This document shows, in pieces, positions 46,670 through 54,964 of a stretch of 64,000 nt of DNA (its first letter is position 1; each line of letters starts with the position of its first letter). The position numbers were made by a program, and so were the translations under genes. Source of the stretch: Nocardiopsis sp. TSRI0078 (GTDB lineage: Bacteria; Actinomycetota; Actinomycetes; Streptosporangiales; Streptosporangiaceae); contig NZ_LWLB01000032.1 in NCBI RefSeq assembly GCF_001905145.1, positions 346,622 to 410,621 on the forward strand. Reading direction: 5' to 3'. The notes below the pieces were generated by a model, which was not told the DNA's origin, made no database searches, and worked only from the letters and a program-made list of their open reading frames with translations.

Positions 46670-46927
46670 TCAGTACATGCGGCGGATGTGAAAAGCGCTA
46701 CCCCGCTCCAGGGGCTGTTCGGTGACGAACTCGTGCATCTTCATCCGGCACCAGGCCGGGATGTCGGCGTGTGCGGCCGGGTCGTCCGCGGTGACCGCGA
46801 TGACCGCCCCGATGGGCACTTCGTGCAGCCGGGCGGCCAGCATGATGATGGGGATGGGGCACTTTCGGCCCACCGCCTCCACGGTGACCGACGGCGCCTG
46901 CGACGGATACTCGGGCACGTGGTGCAC
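46670..46927 (-). CDS. TusA-family sulfur carrier protein
   Basis: An 85-residue protein with the TusA fold: GRKCPIPIIMLA contains the CPxP motif (C23) that carries persulfide sulfur, and GAVIAVTADDPAAHADIPAW forms the second strand-helix unit. Likely a sulfur relay to cofactor or tRNA thiolation enzymes; partner not visible. ATG 46927 follows GGAGGG. Divergent from ctaC with a 403-nt gap and convergent with rpsD. Confidence 0.9.
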   Translation of the reverse strand: MHHVPEYPSQAPSVTVEAVGRKCPIPIIMLAARLHEVPIGAVIAVTADDPAAHADIPAWCRMKMHEFVTEQPLERGSAFHIRRMY

Positions 46928-47330
46928 CCTCCGTGTGTCGTTGTCCTGTCGTGACCATCCTGGCCCGGATCGGGCCCGTAAGGCGAACCCGGTTAAGGGC
47001 GTCGTAAACCCAGCGATACGCTCGCCTTGGTCTCTCCTCGTGAAACGTCCGCGCCGCCCCAGGGCGGCGGGGCGGGATCGACGACAAGAGGGCCCGGGGG
47101 GACGCCGGGCCGCGCTCCGTAGCCAGCCGGGAGGTCATCCTCCGCGGGCGAACGGGCCCGGCTCCGCGGACCGCCGCGCGCTCCGTGCGGGGGCGTCTGG
47201 CAACACGCTGACCAGGCAAGCCCCTGAGCGGGGCTCTGGGCGGTTCGCGATAATGTTTCCCCCTGAAAAGCTTTGGATACTTAGGCCGCCCGTGGAGGAT
47301 CCACGGGCTACACCGCTGGGAAGGCAATCC
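46928..47330. other. Divergent intergenic region, tusA-like to ctaC
   Basis: 403 nt with promoters for both sides. GATAAT at 47249-47254 is a likely ctaC -10 (start of transcript near 47262). The ctaC 5' leader contains a perfect 8-bp hairpin GCCCGTGG / CCACGGGC at 47288-47308, about 20 nt before the start codon. An AGCCCC/GGGGCT hairpin is at about 47219-47235. Confidence 0.55.
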
Positions 47331-48299
47331 GTGAGTCCGACCCGCCAAGAGAATCGGCGCTTCAACCTGCGCCGATGGGCACCACGCGGCGCCGCGCTCG
47401 CCGTGCTGGGGCTGGCCGCGACCGGCTGCGCGTCGAACGATCTCACTCGTTTGGGCATGCCGGAGCCGATCACCAACCAGGCCGAGCGTGTCATCTCGCT
47501 CTGGCAGGGCTCCTGGGTGGCGGCTTTCGCGGTCGGCATTCTCGTGTGGGGACTGATCGCGTGGTCGATCATCTTCCACCGCAAGCGTTCTGAGCAGTTG
47601 CCGCCCCAGGTGCGGTACAACATGCCCATCGAAGCGCTCTACACCGTCCTGCCGATCGTCATCATCTCCGTGCTGTTCTTCTTCACGGCGCGGGACCAGG
47701 CGATCCTGCTCGACACCGACGAGCCCGCGGACGTCAACGTCGAGGTCGTGGCCTTCCAATGGGCCTGGCAGTTCAACTACCTCGACGACAAGAAGGAGAA
47801 CGGCGGGGAGGTGCTCTTCTCCCAGACGGGTGTTCCCAACCCCGACGGCACCGCCGACCCCTCGACCCAGACGACCCTGGTCCTCCCCGAGGGCGCGACC
47901 GTCCACTTCGACCTCCACTCGACGGACGTCATCCACTCCTTCTGGGTGCCCGCGTTCGGCTTCAAGATGGACGTCATCCCGGGCCGCGACAACGCCTTCC
48001 AGGTGGACCTGGAGGAGGGCACCGAGGGCGAGTACATCGGCCGCTGCGCCGAGCTGTGCGGTGTCGACCACACCCGCATGCTCTTCAACGTGGAGGTCCT
48101 TCCCCAGGACGAGTACGACGCGTGGGTCGCCGAGCAGCAGCAGGCCGCCTCCGAGGCCGAGGCCGAAGCGGCCGCGGTCGAGGAGCAGTCGGAGTTCGGC
48201 GAGGGTACGGGCGCCGAGGGCGCCGGAACCGAGGGCGCCGGCACCGACGAAGAGGGCACGGGCTTCGGTGGAGCTGACACCGAGGAGAATGACCACTAA
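47331..48299 (+). CDS. ctaC: Cytochrome c oxidase subunit II
   Basis: A 322-residue lipoprotein-type subunit II of the aa3 oxidase. Signal with lipobox-like LGLAATGC, two transmembrane helices (WVAAFAVGILVWGLIAW and ALYTVLPIVIISVLFFF), then a cupredoxin domain with CuA ligands: C239 and C243 in CAELCGVDHTRM, plus the upstream DVIHSFWVPAFGFKMD. A long acidic Ala/Glu/Gly tail of about 45 residues follows. GTG 47331 follows GGGAAGG; an ATG at 47252 would lack one. The stop overlaps ctaD (TAATG). Confidence 0.96.
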   Translation: MSPTRQENRRFNLRRWAPRGAALAVLGLAATGCASNDLTRLGMPEPITNQAERVISLWQGSWVAAFAVGILVWGLIAWSIIFHRKRSEQLPPQVRYNMPIEALYTVLPIVIISVLFFFTARDQAILLDTDEPADVNVEVVAFQWAWQFNYLDDKKENGGEVLFSQTGVPNPDGTADPSTQTTLVLPEGATVHFDLHSTDVIHSFWVPAFGFKMDVIPGRDNAFQVDLEEGTEGEYIGRCAELCGVDHTRMLFNVEVLPQDEYDAWVAEQQQAASEAEAEAAAVEEQSEFGEGTGAEGAGTEGAGTDEEGTGFGGADTEENDH

Positions 48300-49978
48300 T
48301 GACCACGACGGACACCTCACCCTCGCTCAAGGCCGGCGGTAGAACGCCGTCGCGCCCGGGGTCGATGATCGTCAACTGGATGACGTCGACCGACCACAAG
48401 GTCATCGGGTACATGTACCTGATCACCGCCTTCGCCTTCTTCCTCTTCGGTGGCCTGCTGGCGGTGCTCATGCGCACCGAGCTGTTCCTCCCGGGCATGC
48501 AGGTCATGTCCAACGAGCAGTTCAACCAGCTGTTCACCATGCACGGCACGATCATGCTGCTGATGTTCGCGACCCCGCTGTTCGTCGGGTTCTCGAACGT
48601 GATCATGCCGCTGCAGATCGGTTCGCCCGACGTGGCGTTCCCGAGGATGAACCTGTTCAGCTACTACCTGTTCCTGTTCGGCAGCCTCATCGCCATCAGC
48701 GGGTTCCTCACCCCCGGCGGCGCCGCCGACTTCGGCTGGTTCGCCTACACGCCGCTCTCGGACGCGGTGCGTTCGCCCGGCCTGGGCGGCGACCTGTGGA
48801 TCCTGGGTCTGATCGTCTCCGGTCTGGGCACGATCCTGGGCGCGGTCAACTTCATCACCACCGGCCTGTGCATGCGCGCGCCGGGCATGACGATGTTCCG
48901 CATGCCGATCTTCACCTGGAACACCCTGCTGACCAGTGTCCTGGTGCTCATCGCGTTCCCGGTCCTGACCGCGGCCCTGGTGGCCCTGGGCGCCGACCGG
49001 ATGGTGGGTACGCAGGTCTACAACGCCGAGCACGGCGGGGCGATCCTGTGGCAGCACCTGTTCTGGTTCTTCGGCCACCCCGAGGTGTACATCATCGCGC
49101 TGCCGTTCTTCGGCATCGTGACCGAGGTGCTGCCGGTGTTCAGCCGCAAGCCGATCTTCGGCTACAAGAGCCTGGTGGCGGCGACGATCGCCATCACCGG
49201 CCTGTCGGTGACGGTGTGGGCCCACCACATGTTCCCCACCGGCGCGGTGCTGCTGCCGTTCTTCTCGTTCATGAGCTTCCTCATCGCGGTGCCCACCGGC
49301 GTGAAGTTCTTCAACTGGATCGGCACGATGTGGCGGGGCCAGATCACCTTCGAGACGCCGATGCTGTTCGTCATCGGCTTCCTGGTGACCTTCCTCTTCG
49401 GCGGTCTGACGGGTGTGCTGCTGGCCTCGCCGCCCATCGACTTCCACGTCACCGACTCCTACTTCGTGGTGGCCCACTTCCACTACGTGGTGTTCGGCAC
49501 GGTGGTGTTCGCGATGTTCGCGGGCTTCTACTACTGGTGGCCCAAGTTCACCGGCACCATGCTCAACGAGGGACTGGGCAAGTTCCACTTCTGGCTTTTG
49601 TTCCTGGGCTTCCACGGCACGTTCCTGGTCCAGCACTGGCTGGGCGCCGCGGGCTTCCCGCGCCGCTACGCCGACTACCTGCCCGGTGACGGCTTCACCG
49701 AGCTGAACCAGATCTCCTCGGTCTCCTCCTTCGTCCTGGCCGCCTCGACGCTGATCTTCTTCTGGAACATCTACGTCACCGCGCGCAGGGCGCCGAAGGT
49801 CACCGTCGACGACCCGTGGGGCTACGGCTGCTCGCTGGAGTGGGCGACCTCCTGCCCGCCGCCGCGGCACAACTTCACGTCGCTGCCGCGGATCCGCTCC
49901 GAGCGCCCCGCGTTCGACCTGAACCACCCGCACGCCGCGGCCCCGGGCTCCGTCCCGGTGGGCGCCACGAAGGAGTAG
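48299..49978 (+). CDS. ctaD: Cytochrome c oxidase subunit I
   Basis: A 559-residue heme-copper oxidase subunit I with twelve helices. Heme a ligand in FTMHGTIMLLMF, the CuB His and crosslinked Tyr in FFGHPEVYIIALPFFG, HHMF for the other CuB ligands, and HFHYVVFG for heme ligation. It reduces oxygen to water and pumps protons. ATG overlaps the ctaC stop. Length fits the actinobacterial aa3 type; ctaF follows after 6 nt. Confidence 0.98.
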   Translation: MTTTDTSPSLKAGGRTPSRPGSMIVNWMTSTDHKVIGYMYLITAFAFFLFGGLLAVLMRTELFLPGMQVMSNEQFNQLFTMHGTIMLLMFATPLFVGFSNVIMPLQIGSPDVAFPRMNLFSYYLFLFGSLIAISGFLTPGGAADFGWFAYTPLSDAVRSPGLGGDLWILGLIVSGLGTILGAVNFITTGLCMRAPGMTMFRMPIFTWNTLLTSVLVLIAFPVLTAALVALGADRMVGTQVYNAEHGGAILWQHLFWFFGHPEVYIIALPFFGIVTEVLPVFSRKPIFGYKSLVAATIAITGLSVTVWAHHMFPTGAVLLPFFSFMSFLIAVPTGVKFFNWIGTMWRGQITFETPMLFVIGFLVTFLFGGLTGVLLASPPIDFHVTDSYFVVAHFHYVVFGTVVFAMFAGFYYWWPKFTGTMLNEGLGKFHFWLLFLGFHGTFLVQHWLGAAGFPRRYADYLPGDGFTELNQISSVSSFVLAASTLIFFWNIYVTARRAPKVTVDDPWGYGCSLEWATSCPPPRHNFTSLPRIRSERPAFDLNHPHAAAPGSVPVGATKE

Positions 49979-49984
49979 GGGCGA

Positions 49985-50410
49985 ATGAAGACGCAGGCCT
50001 ATCTGTTCATGGGCGTCTCGACCTTCTTCGGTCTTGCCGCCGCCCTGTACGTGTTCTGGTCCTGGCAGGACACCGGTGTGATCGAGTGGACGGGCACCAC
50101 CGCCCTGGTGGTCTCCATCGGCTTCGGCTGGATGATCGGTTTCTGGCTCTGGCAGGCGGCCCGCCGCAGCGAGCACTTCCACGGGCTGCCCCCGGAGGAG
50201 CGGCTGGACGGCGAGATCCAGGAGAACGCCGGCGAGTACGGGTTCTTCAGCCCGCACAGCTGGTGGCCGCTGTTCGTCGCGCTGGCCGTGGCGTTCACCG
50301 CGGTGGGGGTGGCCATCGGCTGGTGGATGGTGGCCGTGGGCTCCTTCGCCCTGATCCTCACCGTCATCGGCTGGGTGTTCGAGTACTACCGCAAGCAGTT
50401 CCAGCACTGA
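49985..50410 (+). CDS. ctaF: Cytochrome c oxidase subunit IV (actinobacterial type)
   Basis: A 141-residue small subunit specific to actinobacterial oxidases. About four hydrophobic stretches: YLFMGVSTFFGLAAALYVFW, TALVVSIGFGWMIGFWLW, LFVALAVAFTAVGVAIGW and MVAVGSFALILTVIGWVF, with the EYGFFSPHSWWPL segment between. ATG 49985 follows AAGGAGTAGGGG. Last gene of ctaC-ctaD-ctaF, ended by a strong hairpin. Confidence 0.95.
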   Translation: MKTQAYLFMGVSTFFGLAAALYVFWSWQDTGVIEWTGTTALVVSIGFGWMIGFWLWQAARRSEHFHGLPPEERLDGEIQENAGEYGFFSPHSWWPLFVALAVAFTAVGVAIGWWMVAVGSFALILTVIGWVFEYYRKQFQH

Positions 50411-50443
50411 GGGATGCCTCGGCCCCGTGCCGAGCGCCCCGGC

Positions 50444-50486
50444 CCCGGCGGCCGGGCGGGTCCGTGTGACCCGCCCGGCCGCCGGG
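50444..50486 (+). terminator. Terminator of the ctaCDF operon
   Basis: A perfect 19-bp stem CCCGGCGGCCGGGCGGGTC and its complement with a 5-nt loop CGTGT, followed by ACCTTTC. Confidence 0.85.
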
Positions 50487-50495
50487 ACCTTTCGC

Positions 50496-50555
50496 GTCGC
50501 GGCCGACACCGTCGCGGCCGACACCGTCGCGGCCGACACCGTCGCGGCCGACACC
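50496..50555. repeat. Four 15-bp tandem repeats
   Basis: GTCGCGGCCGACACC is repeated four times without change, ten nt after the terminator. CCTGA is then repeated three times at about 50606-50620, next to a TAGGAT at 50591-50596. Confidence 0.9.
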
Positions 50556-50694
50556 GCCGCGGGCGCACCGGTGCGCCGCCGGGCCGAGGGTAGGATTCTG
50601 CGAGACCTGACCTGACCTGACCGTGGCCCCGCGGGCGCGAGCCCGCTCGTGCGCGTAGGGGTCCCCGTCGCAACGGACGCTGGAGGTCCTTGGC

Positions 50695-52014
50695 GTGAAG
50701 GGACGATTTCTCCGTCCGGCGCTGTGCCGCCTGGCGGCCGCGGTCGCCGCGGTCGCGGTGGCGGCGACCGCCTGTACCACCGCTCCGCGGCCGGAGCCCG
50801 AGGCCGCTCCCAGCCCGGAGCCGCCGACCGGCCCGGAGATCGCCATCACCCCCGCGGAGGGCTCCGTCTCCGTGGCGCCCGACACCCCCGTGCGGGTGTC
50901 GGTGGAGGAGGGGACCATCACCGACGTCCGGGTCGAGCAGACGGCTCCGGAGGGGGAGGCCGGGAGCGGTGCGGAGCAGGCCGCGGCCGGGGACGGTGAG
51001 GGGGAGGAGCCCCCGTTCACCGGGACCCTGAACGAGGACGGCACCGCGTGGGTCAGCGACTGGAACATGTTCCCCGGATCGGCGGTCACCGTCCGCGCCA
51101 CCGCCGAGGACGAGGACGGTGAGCGGACCGAGGCCGTCGCCGGGTTCACCACCGAGGAGGCCGTGCCGGGGCGGCGCCTGGAGCTGGCCTCGAACTTTCC
51201 CACCTCCGGCGACACCGTCGGCGTGGGCATGCCCGTGATCGTCAACTTCGACCTGCCGGTGCACAACAAGGCCCAGGTCGAGAACTCCATGGAGGTCACC
51301 TCCGAGCACGTGGTCGAGGGCGCCTGGAACTGGGTGAGCGACCGGATGGCGGTGTTCCGGCCCAAGGAGTACTGGGAGCCCTACCAGAAGGTCAGCGTCG
51401 ATCTGAGGCTGGCGGGGGTGGAGGCCTCCGAGGGCGTCTACGGCATCGACAACCGCCGCATCGACTTCGAGGTGGGTCGCGAGATGATCTCCACCATGCA
51501 CGTGCCCGACCACGAGATGAGGGTGGAGGTCGACGGCGAGACGGTGCGTACCATCCCGGTGAGCAACGGCAAGGCCGACAAGCGCTTCGACACCACCACC
51601 TCCGGCGTCCACCTGACCATGGAGAAGTACGAGTCCCTGGTGATGGACGCGGCCACGGTCGGCATCCCCGAGGACTCGCCGGACTACTACAAGCTCGACG
51701 TGGAGTGGGCGGTGCGCACCTCCAACAGCGGCGAGTTCACCCACGCGGCCCCGTGGAACGACCGGATCGGCTCGGCCGACGCCTCCAACGGGTGCACGAA
51801 CATGTCGGTGGAGGACGCCCGGTGGTTCCACGACCAGGCGCTGATGGGCGACGTCCTGGAGACCACCGGGACCGACCGGCAGCTGGAGTGGGACAACGGG
51901 TGGGGCTTCTACCAGCGTTCCTGGGAGGAGTGGCTGGCGGGCAGCGCCACCGGTGAGCCCCAGGTGACCGACGGGTCGGGCACCCCCGGCTCCGTCCACG
52001 GGGAGGGGCTCTAG
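50695..52014 (+). CDS. L,D-transpeptidase lipoprotein
   Basis: A 439-residue lipoprotein (signal with VAVAATAC, acceptor Cys near residue 27). Two Ig-like domains (about 45-240) precede a YkuD catalytic domain. Catalytic H350 is in THAAPWND and C367 in ASNGCTNMS; the usual motif is SHGC, so Asn365 replaces the His next to the Gly-Cys. Makes 3-3 peptidoglycan crosslinks by the family rule. GTG 50695 follows GGAGGT at good spacing. Architecture matches mycobacterial LdtMt2-type proteins. Confidence 0.9.
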   Translation: MKGRFLRPALCRLAAAVAAVAVAATACTTAPRPEPEAAPSPEPPTGPEIAITPAEGSVSVAPDTPVRVSVEEGTITDVRVEQTAPEGEAGSGAEQAAAGDGEGEEPPFTGTLNEDGTAWVSDWNMFPGSAVTVRATAEDEDGERTEAVAGFTTEEAVPGRRLELASNFPTSGDTVGVGMPVIVNFDLPVHNKAQVENSMEVTSEHVVEGAWNWVSDRMAVFRPKEYWEPYQKVSVDLRLAGVEASEGVYGIDNRRIDFEVGREMISTMHVPDHEMRVEVDGETVRTIPVSNGKADKRFDTTTSGVHLTMEKYESLVMDAATVGIPEDSPDYYKLDVEWAVRTSNSGEFTHAAPWNDRIGSADASNGCTNMSVEDARWFHDQALMGDVLETTGTDRQLEWDNGWGFYQRSWEEWLAGSATGEPQVTDGSGTPGSVHGEGL

Positions 52015-52042
52015 GAGCCTGTCTGGCGCCCACCCGCTCAGC

Positions 52043-52180
52043 CTTTGGGGGTGTGGTTCGGGCGCCGGCGGGGTTCTGGAGGCGTCGGACGTGCCGCAGC
52101 GACGAAGGAGCCAGGCACGGAAGACGGCGAAGGTTCCCGCCCTCGGGGCGCCCGAACGCGGGGCGGAGTCCCTGAAGGAC
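52043..52180. repeat. Convergent-end inverted-repeat element, copy B
   Basis: Core 52056-52157 with the same 11-bp terminal inverted repeat, in opposite orientation to copy A; long blocks such as CGGCGGGGTTCTGGA are shared. It lies between the convergent L,D-transpeptidase and PimB genes, with no other hairpin terminator nearby. Confidence 0.75.
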
Positions 52181-52185
52181 ACGCT

Positions 52186-53325
52186 CTAGGAGCCCTCCAG
52201 GAGGGCGTCCAGGCGCTGGGCGGTGTGGTCCCAGGTCCACGTCCGCGTCACCCACTCCCGGCCGCGTGCGCCCATCTGGGCGGCGCGGTCGGGGTCCTTC
52301 AGCAGCCGGATGAGGGCCCGTGCGGCCGGTCCGGGCAGTGAGCCGTCCACGACCAGGCCGGTCCGGCCGTCCAGGACCGCGTCGGGGGCGCCGCCGGAGT
52401 CGCCGGCCACCACGGGCAGGCCGCAGGCCGCGGCCTCCAGGTAGACCATCCCCAGCCCCTCGGCCTCCAGGCCGCCGTGCCGGGTGCGGCAGGGCATGGC
52501 GAACACGTCCCCGGCGGCGTAGTGGGAGGGCAGGTCCCCGGCGGGGACCGGTCCGGTGAAGACCACCGAGTCCATGCCCCGGGCGGCCGAGCGCAGCCGC
52601 TGCCGGTGGGGGCCGTCGCCGACGATGAGCAGGGCCGCGTCGGGTAGGTCGGCCAGGATCCGGGGCCAGGCGCGGATGAGGGTGTCCTGGCCCTTGCGGG
52701 GCACGAGCCGGGACACGCACACCACCACCGGGCGGTCGCCCAGGCCGTGGCGCCTGCGGACCTTTGAGCCGTCGGCTCCGGGGTGGAAGTGGTCGACGTC
52801 CACGCCGGGTGCGAGCCGGCGCATGCGCGCGGCCGCGTCCGGGGACAGCGCCCGGGCCAGGCGGCGCCGGGTGTACTCGCCCAGGTAGGTGACGGTGTCG
52901 GTGGTGTCGCCGATACGGCGCAGTGCCTCCCGGGAGCCGGGGAGCGCCGCCCACCAGGTCTCGTGGCCGTGGCTGATGGCGATCTGGTGTTTGACGGGGG
53001 TGCGCTCGCCCAGCCCGGCGGCGAGCAGCCCCAGGGGTGCGGCGGCGCCGTAGACCACCGTGTCGCAGTCCTCCATGTCGGCGATGGCGCGCGCCCGCGC
53101 GGCCACCCGGGGGGTGGGCAGCAGGACGCGGGCGGCGTCGCGCACCACGGGGAAGGGCTGGCGCAGGTCGAAGTGCGGGTCGGCGGCGGCGTCGGCCGGT
53201 GCGGGGGAGGAGCAGTAGACCACGACCGATCCCTCGGGGCGGCGCAGGGCGATCTCGTGGACGAAGGACTCGATCCCCCCGGACTTGGGCGGGAAGTCGT
53301 TGGTGATGATCAGCGTTCGCGGCAC
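52186..53325 (-). CDS. pimB: Phosphatidylinositol mannoside mannosyltransferase (PimB type)
   Basis: A 379-residue GT4 glycosyltransferase, likely adding the second mannose to PIM using GDP-mannose at the membrane. It strongly resembles mycobacterial PimB by eye: TNDFPPKSGGIESF, VCVSRLVPRKGQDTL and the EAEGLGMVYLEAAACGLPVV Glu-x7-Glu type block, with RTRHGGLE before it. Start GTG 53325 is 7 nt after TAGACT with no ribosome binding site. Gene order next to NlpC/P60, nuclease and trpD genes is like that of mycobacteria, which supports the call. Confidence 0.85.
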   Translation of the reverse strand: MPRTLIITNDFPPKSGGIESFVHEIALRRPEGSVVVYCSSPAPADAAADPHFDLRQPFPVVRDAARVLLPTPRVAARARAIADMEDCDTVVYGAAAPLGLLAAGLGERTPVKHQIAISHGHETWWAALPGSREALRRIGDTTDTVTYLGEYTRRRLARALSPDAAARMRRLAPGVDVDHFHPGADGSKVRRRHGLGDRPVVVCVSRLVPRKGQDTLIRAWPRILADLPDAALLIVGDGPHRQRLRSAARGMDSVVFTGPVPAGDLPSHYAAGDVFAMPCRTRHGGLEAEGLGMVYLEAAACGLPVVAGDSGGAPDAVLDGRTGLVVDGSLPGPAARALIRLLKDPDRAAQMGARGREWVTRTWTWDHTAQRLDALLEGS

Positions 53326-53332
53326 GGGGGCG

Positions 53333-53338
53333 AGTCTA
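53333..53338 (-). promoter_or_regulatory. -10 hexamer of leaderless pimB
   Basis: On the minus strand TAGACT ends 7 nt before the GTG start. No ribosome binding site intervenes. Confidence 0.5.
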
Positions 53339-53494
53339 GGGCGTGTGCGGCGGGCGTGTCCGGTCGCGCAACGCCGTAGGGGGCCTTCCCTGCGGTCGGC
53401 GCGCGCGGGCGTGCGGGATGTCCGGATCGCGATGATCTACGACGTCAAGGTGCGGATGTCGGGAATGATCGTCCCGGAGGGGTGCGGACAGGGC

Positions 53495-53527
53495 GGTGCC
53501 CCGCGACACCCGTCGTCGCGGGGCACC
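53495..53527 (-). terminator. Terminator of NlpC/P60 gene 1
   Basis: A perfect 13-bp stem GGTGCCCCGCGAC / GTCGCGGGGCACC with a 7-nt loop, 22 nt beyond the stop. Confidence 0.75.
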
Positions 53528-53549
53528 GGAGCCCGGGGCCGGTCGCCGC

Positions 53550-54614
53550 TCAGGGGCGTACGGCGGTGACGAAGTTGGAGCGGTAGTAGCTGTTCAGGGT
53601 CACCGTGCCGATGGGGCGGGAGGACGTGGAGGCGTGCACCATGACGTTGTCGCCCGCGTACATGCCGACGTGGTCGGGGCCGTTGCTGCCGGGGTAGAAG
53701 AACAGCAGGTCGCCGGGCTGCTTGTTCTCCCAGGAGACCCGCTGGCCGGCGTTGACCTGCTGGTAGGTGGTGCGGGGCAGGATCACGCCCGCCGCGCGCC
53801 ACGCGGCCTGGGTCAGGCCGGAGCAGTCGTAGCCGCCCGGGCCGGTGCCGCCCCACACGTAGGGCTTGCCGACCTGCTCGTAGGCGAAGTTCAGCGCGGT
53901 CCTGGCGTTGCCCGAGGCGGAACCGGTGTAGGTGGCGCCGCCTCCACCTCCGCCGCTGGTGCCGCTGGTGCCGCTGGTGCCGCTGGTGCCGGTCTGGCCG
54001 ACGTTCGCGGTGGCCTCCGCCTGTTCCTCGGCGGTCAGCTCCGAGAGCAGCTCCTCCTGCTCCTCCATGGCGGCCCTGGCCTCCTCGGTGGCCTCCTCCG
54101 CCTCCTCCAGGGCCTCGGCGGCCTCCTCCTCGGTCTCGGTCGCCTCGGCCTCCAGGGTCTCCAGGTTCTCCAGTTCCAGGACGTACTGTTCGAGGTTCTC
54201 GTCGTGCTGCTCGGACAGGTAGTCCAGGTCGGCCTGGTGGGCCAGGGCGTCCTCGGGGCCGGTGGAGCCGACCAGCTGGTGGAAGGAGGTGAGGTCGATG
54301 CCGGTGTAGGTGGAGCTGGCGAGCTGTCGCGCGCCCAGGCCGAGCTCGTCGACCTTCTCCTCGGCCGCCTCGACCTCCGCCAGGATCTCCTCCAGCTTCT
54401 CCTCGGCGGCCTCGTGGGTCTCCTTGGCCTCGTTGTAGGTCCCGTTGAGCTCGATGTACTCCTCTTCGAGGCGCTCGATCTCCTCGCGGACCTCCTCGGC
54501 CGTGGGCTCGGCGTGAGCCACCGCGCAGGGCAGGAGGAGGGCGGAGGCGGTGAGTGAGGAGAGGACCGCTGTGCGGCGTCCGCGGCCGCGGCGGGATCCG
54601 GACACGTGTAGCAC
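53550..54614 (-). CDS. NlpC/P60 peptidoglycan endopeptidase 1
   Basis: A 354-residue secreted hydrolase: signal peptide, a long Glu-rich coiled-coil (about 35-230, EEIERLEEEYIELNG onward), a GTSGTSGTSGTSGG linker, then the NlpC/P60 domain with catalytic Cys in GYDCSGLTQAAW, His in DHVGMYAGD and third residue near MVHAST. Cleaves stem peptides between D-Glu and the third residue by family rule. GTG 54614 is chosen because GGGGAGA lies just before it. A sister gene lies upstream; the two have similar promoters. Confidence 0.92.
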   Translation of the reverse strand: MLHVSGSRRGRGRRTAVLSSLTASALLLPCAVAHAEPTAEEVREEIERLEEEYIELNGTYNEAKETHEAAEEKLEEILAEVEAAEEKVDELGLGARQLASSTYTGIDLTSFHQLVGSTGPEDALAHQADLDYLSEQHDENLEQYVLELENLETLEAEATETEEEAAEALEEAEEATEEARAAMEEQEELLSELTAEEQAEATANVGQTGTSGTSGTSGTSGGGGGGATYTGSASGNARTALNFAYEQVGKPYVWGGTGPGGYDCSGLTQAAWRAAGVILPRTTYQQVNAGQRVSWENKQPGDLLFFYPGSNGPDHVGMYAGDNVMVHASTSSRPIGTVTLNSYYRSNFVTAVRP

Positions 54615-54816
54615 CTTTCTCCCCTTGTCCCAGGCCTGCGGAATCAAGGGATGCACCGGGTGGGGGCGTGGGGCCTCGGAGCGCGGACCGGGGGAGCGGG
54701 TACCGCGGACCGGGGGCGGGGAGGCCGTCGCCCCGGGGATGCGGGGGTCGGCCCGACCCGGGCGCGGCCGCCACCGCCGGGGGCGGTGAGTGGGGAGCAA
54801 CCGCGCTCGGCGATGA

Positions 54817-54846
54817 ACACTAGTGCATGCGTCGGGACTCCCTCAA
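54817..54846 (-). promoter_or_regulatory. Promoter of NlpC/P60 gene 1
   Basis: Minus strand: TTGAGG and TAGTGT separated by 18 nt, giving a leader of about 195 nt. The bases GGTTGAG and TTCATC around it recur at the second gene's promoter. Confidence 0.5.
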
Positions 54847-54915
54847 CCTTTTCGTGACGTTCTGCTGGTTGGGGTGATGTGTCCGAAACTCCACTCGTTG
54901 TCCCTTAACGGAGGC

Positions 54916-54944
54916 GGGGCCGCCACCCGGCGGGTGACGGCCCC
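54916..54944 (-). terminator. Terminator of NlpC/P60 gene 2
   Basis: A 13-bp stem with one G-U pair (GGGGCCGCCACCC / GGGTGACGGCCCC) and a 3-nt loop, 20 nt beyond the stop codon. Confidence 0.7.
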
Positions 54945-54964
54945 GAGAGGCCCCGCGGCGCCGC

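Noticed and set aside
47252..47330. Upstream ATG for ctaC
   Set aside because: It would place 26 extra residues before a well-formed lipoprotein signal; GTG 47331 has GGGAAGG.
50496..50555. CRISPR array
   Set aside because: Repeats are adjacent 15-bp units with no unique spacers and no cas genes.
54615..54846. c-di-AMP (ydaO-type) riboswitch in the NlpC/P60 leaders
   Set aside because: Expected conserved blocks such as GGGGTGAATC and CAGCTAAC are not found in either leader.
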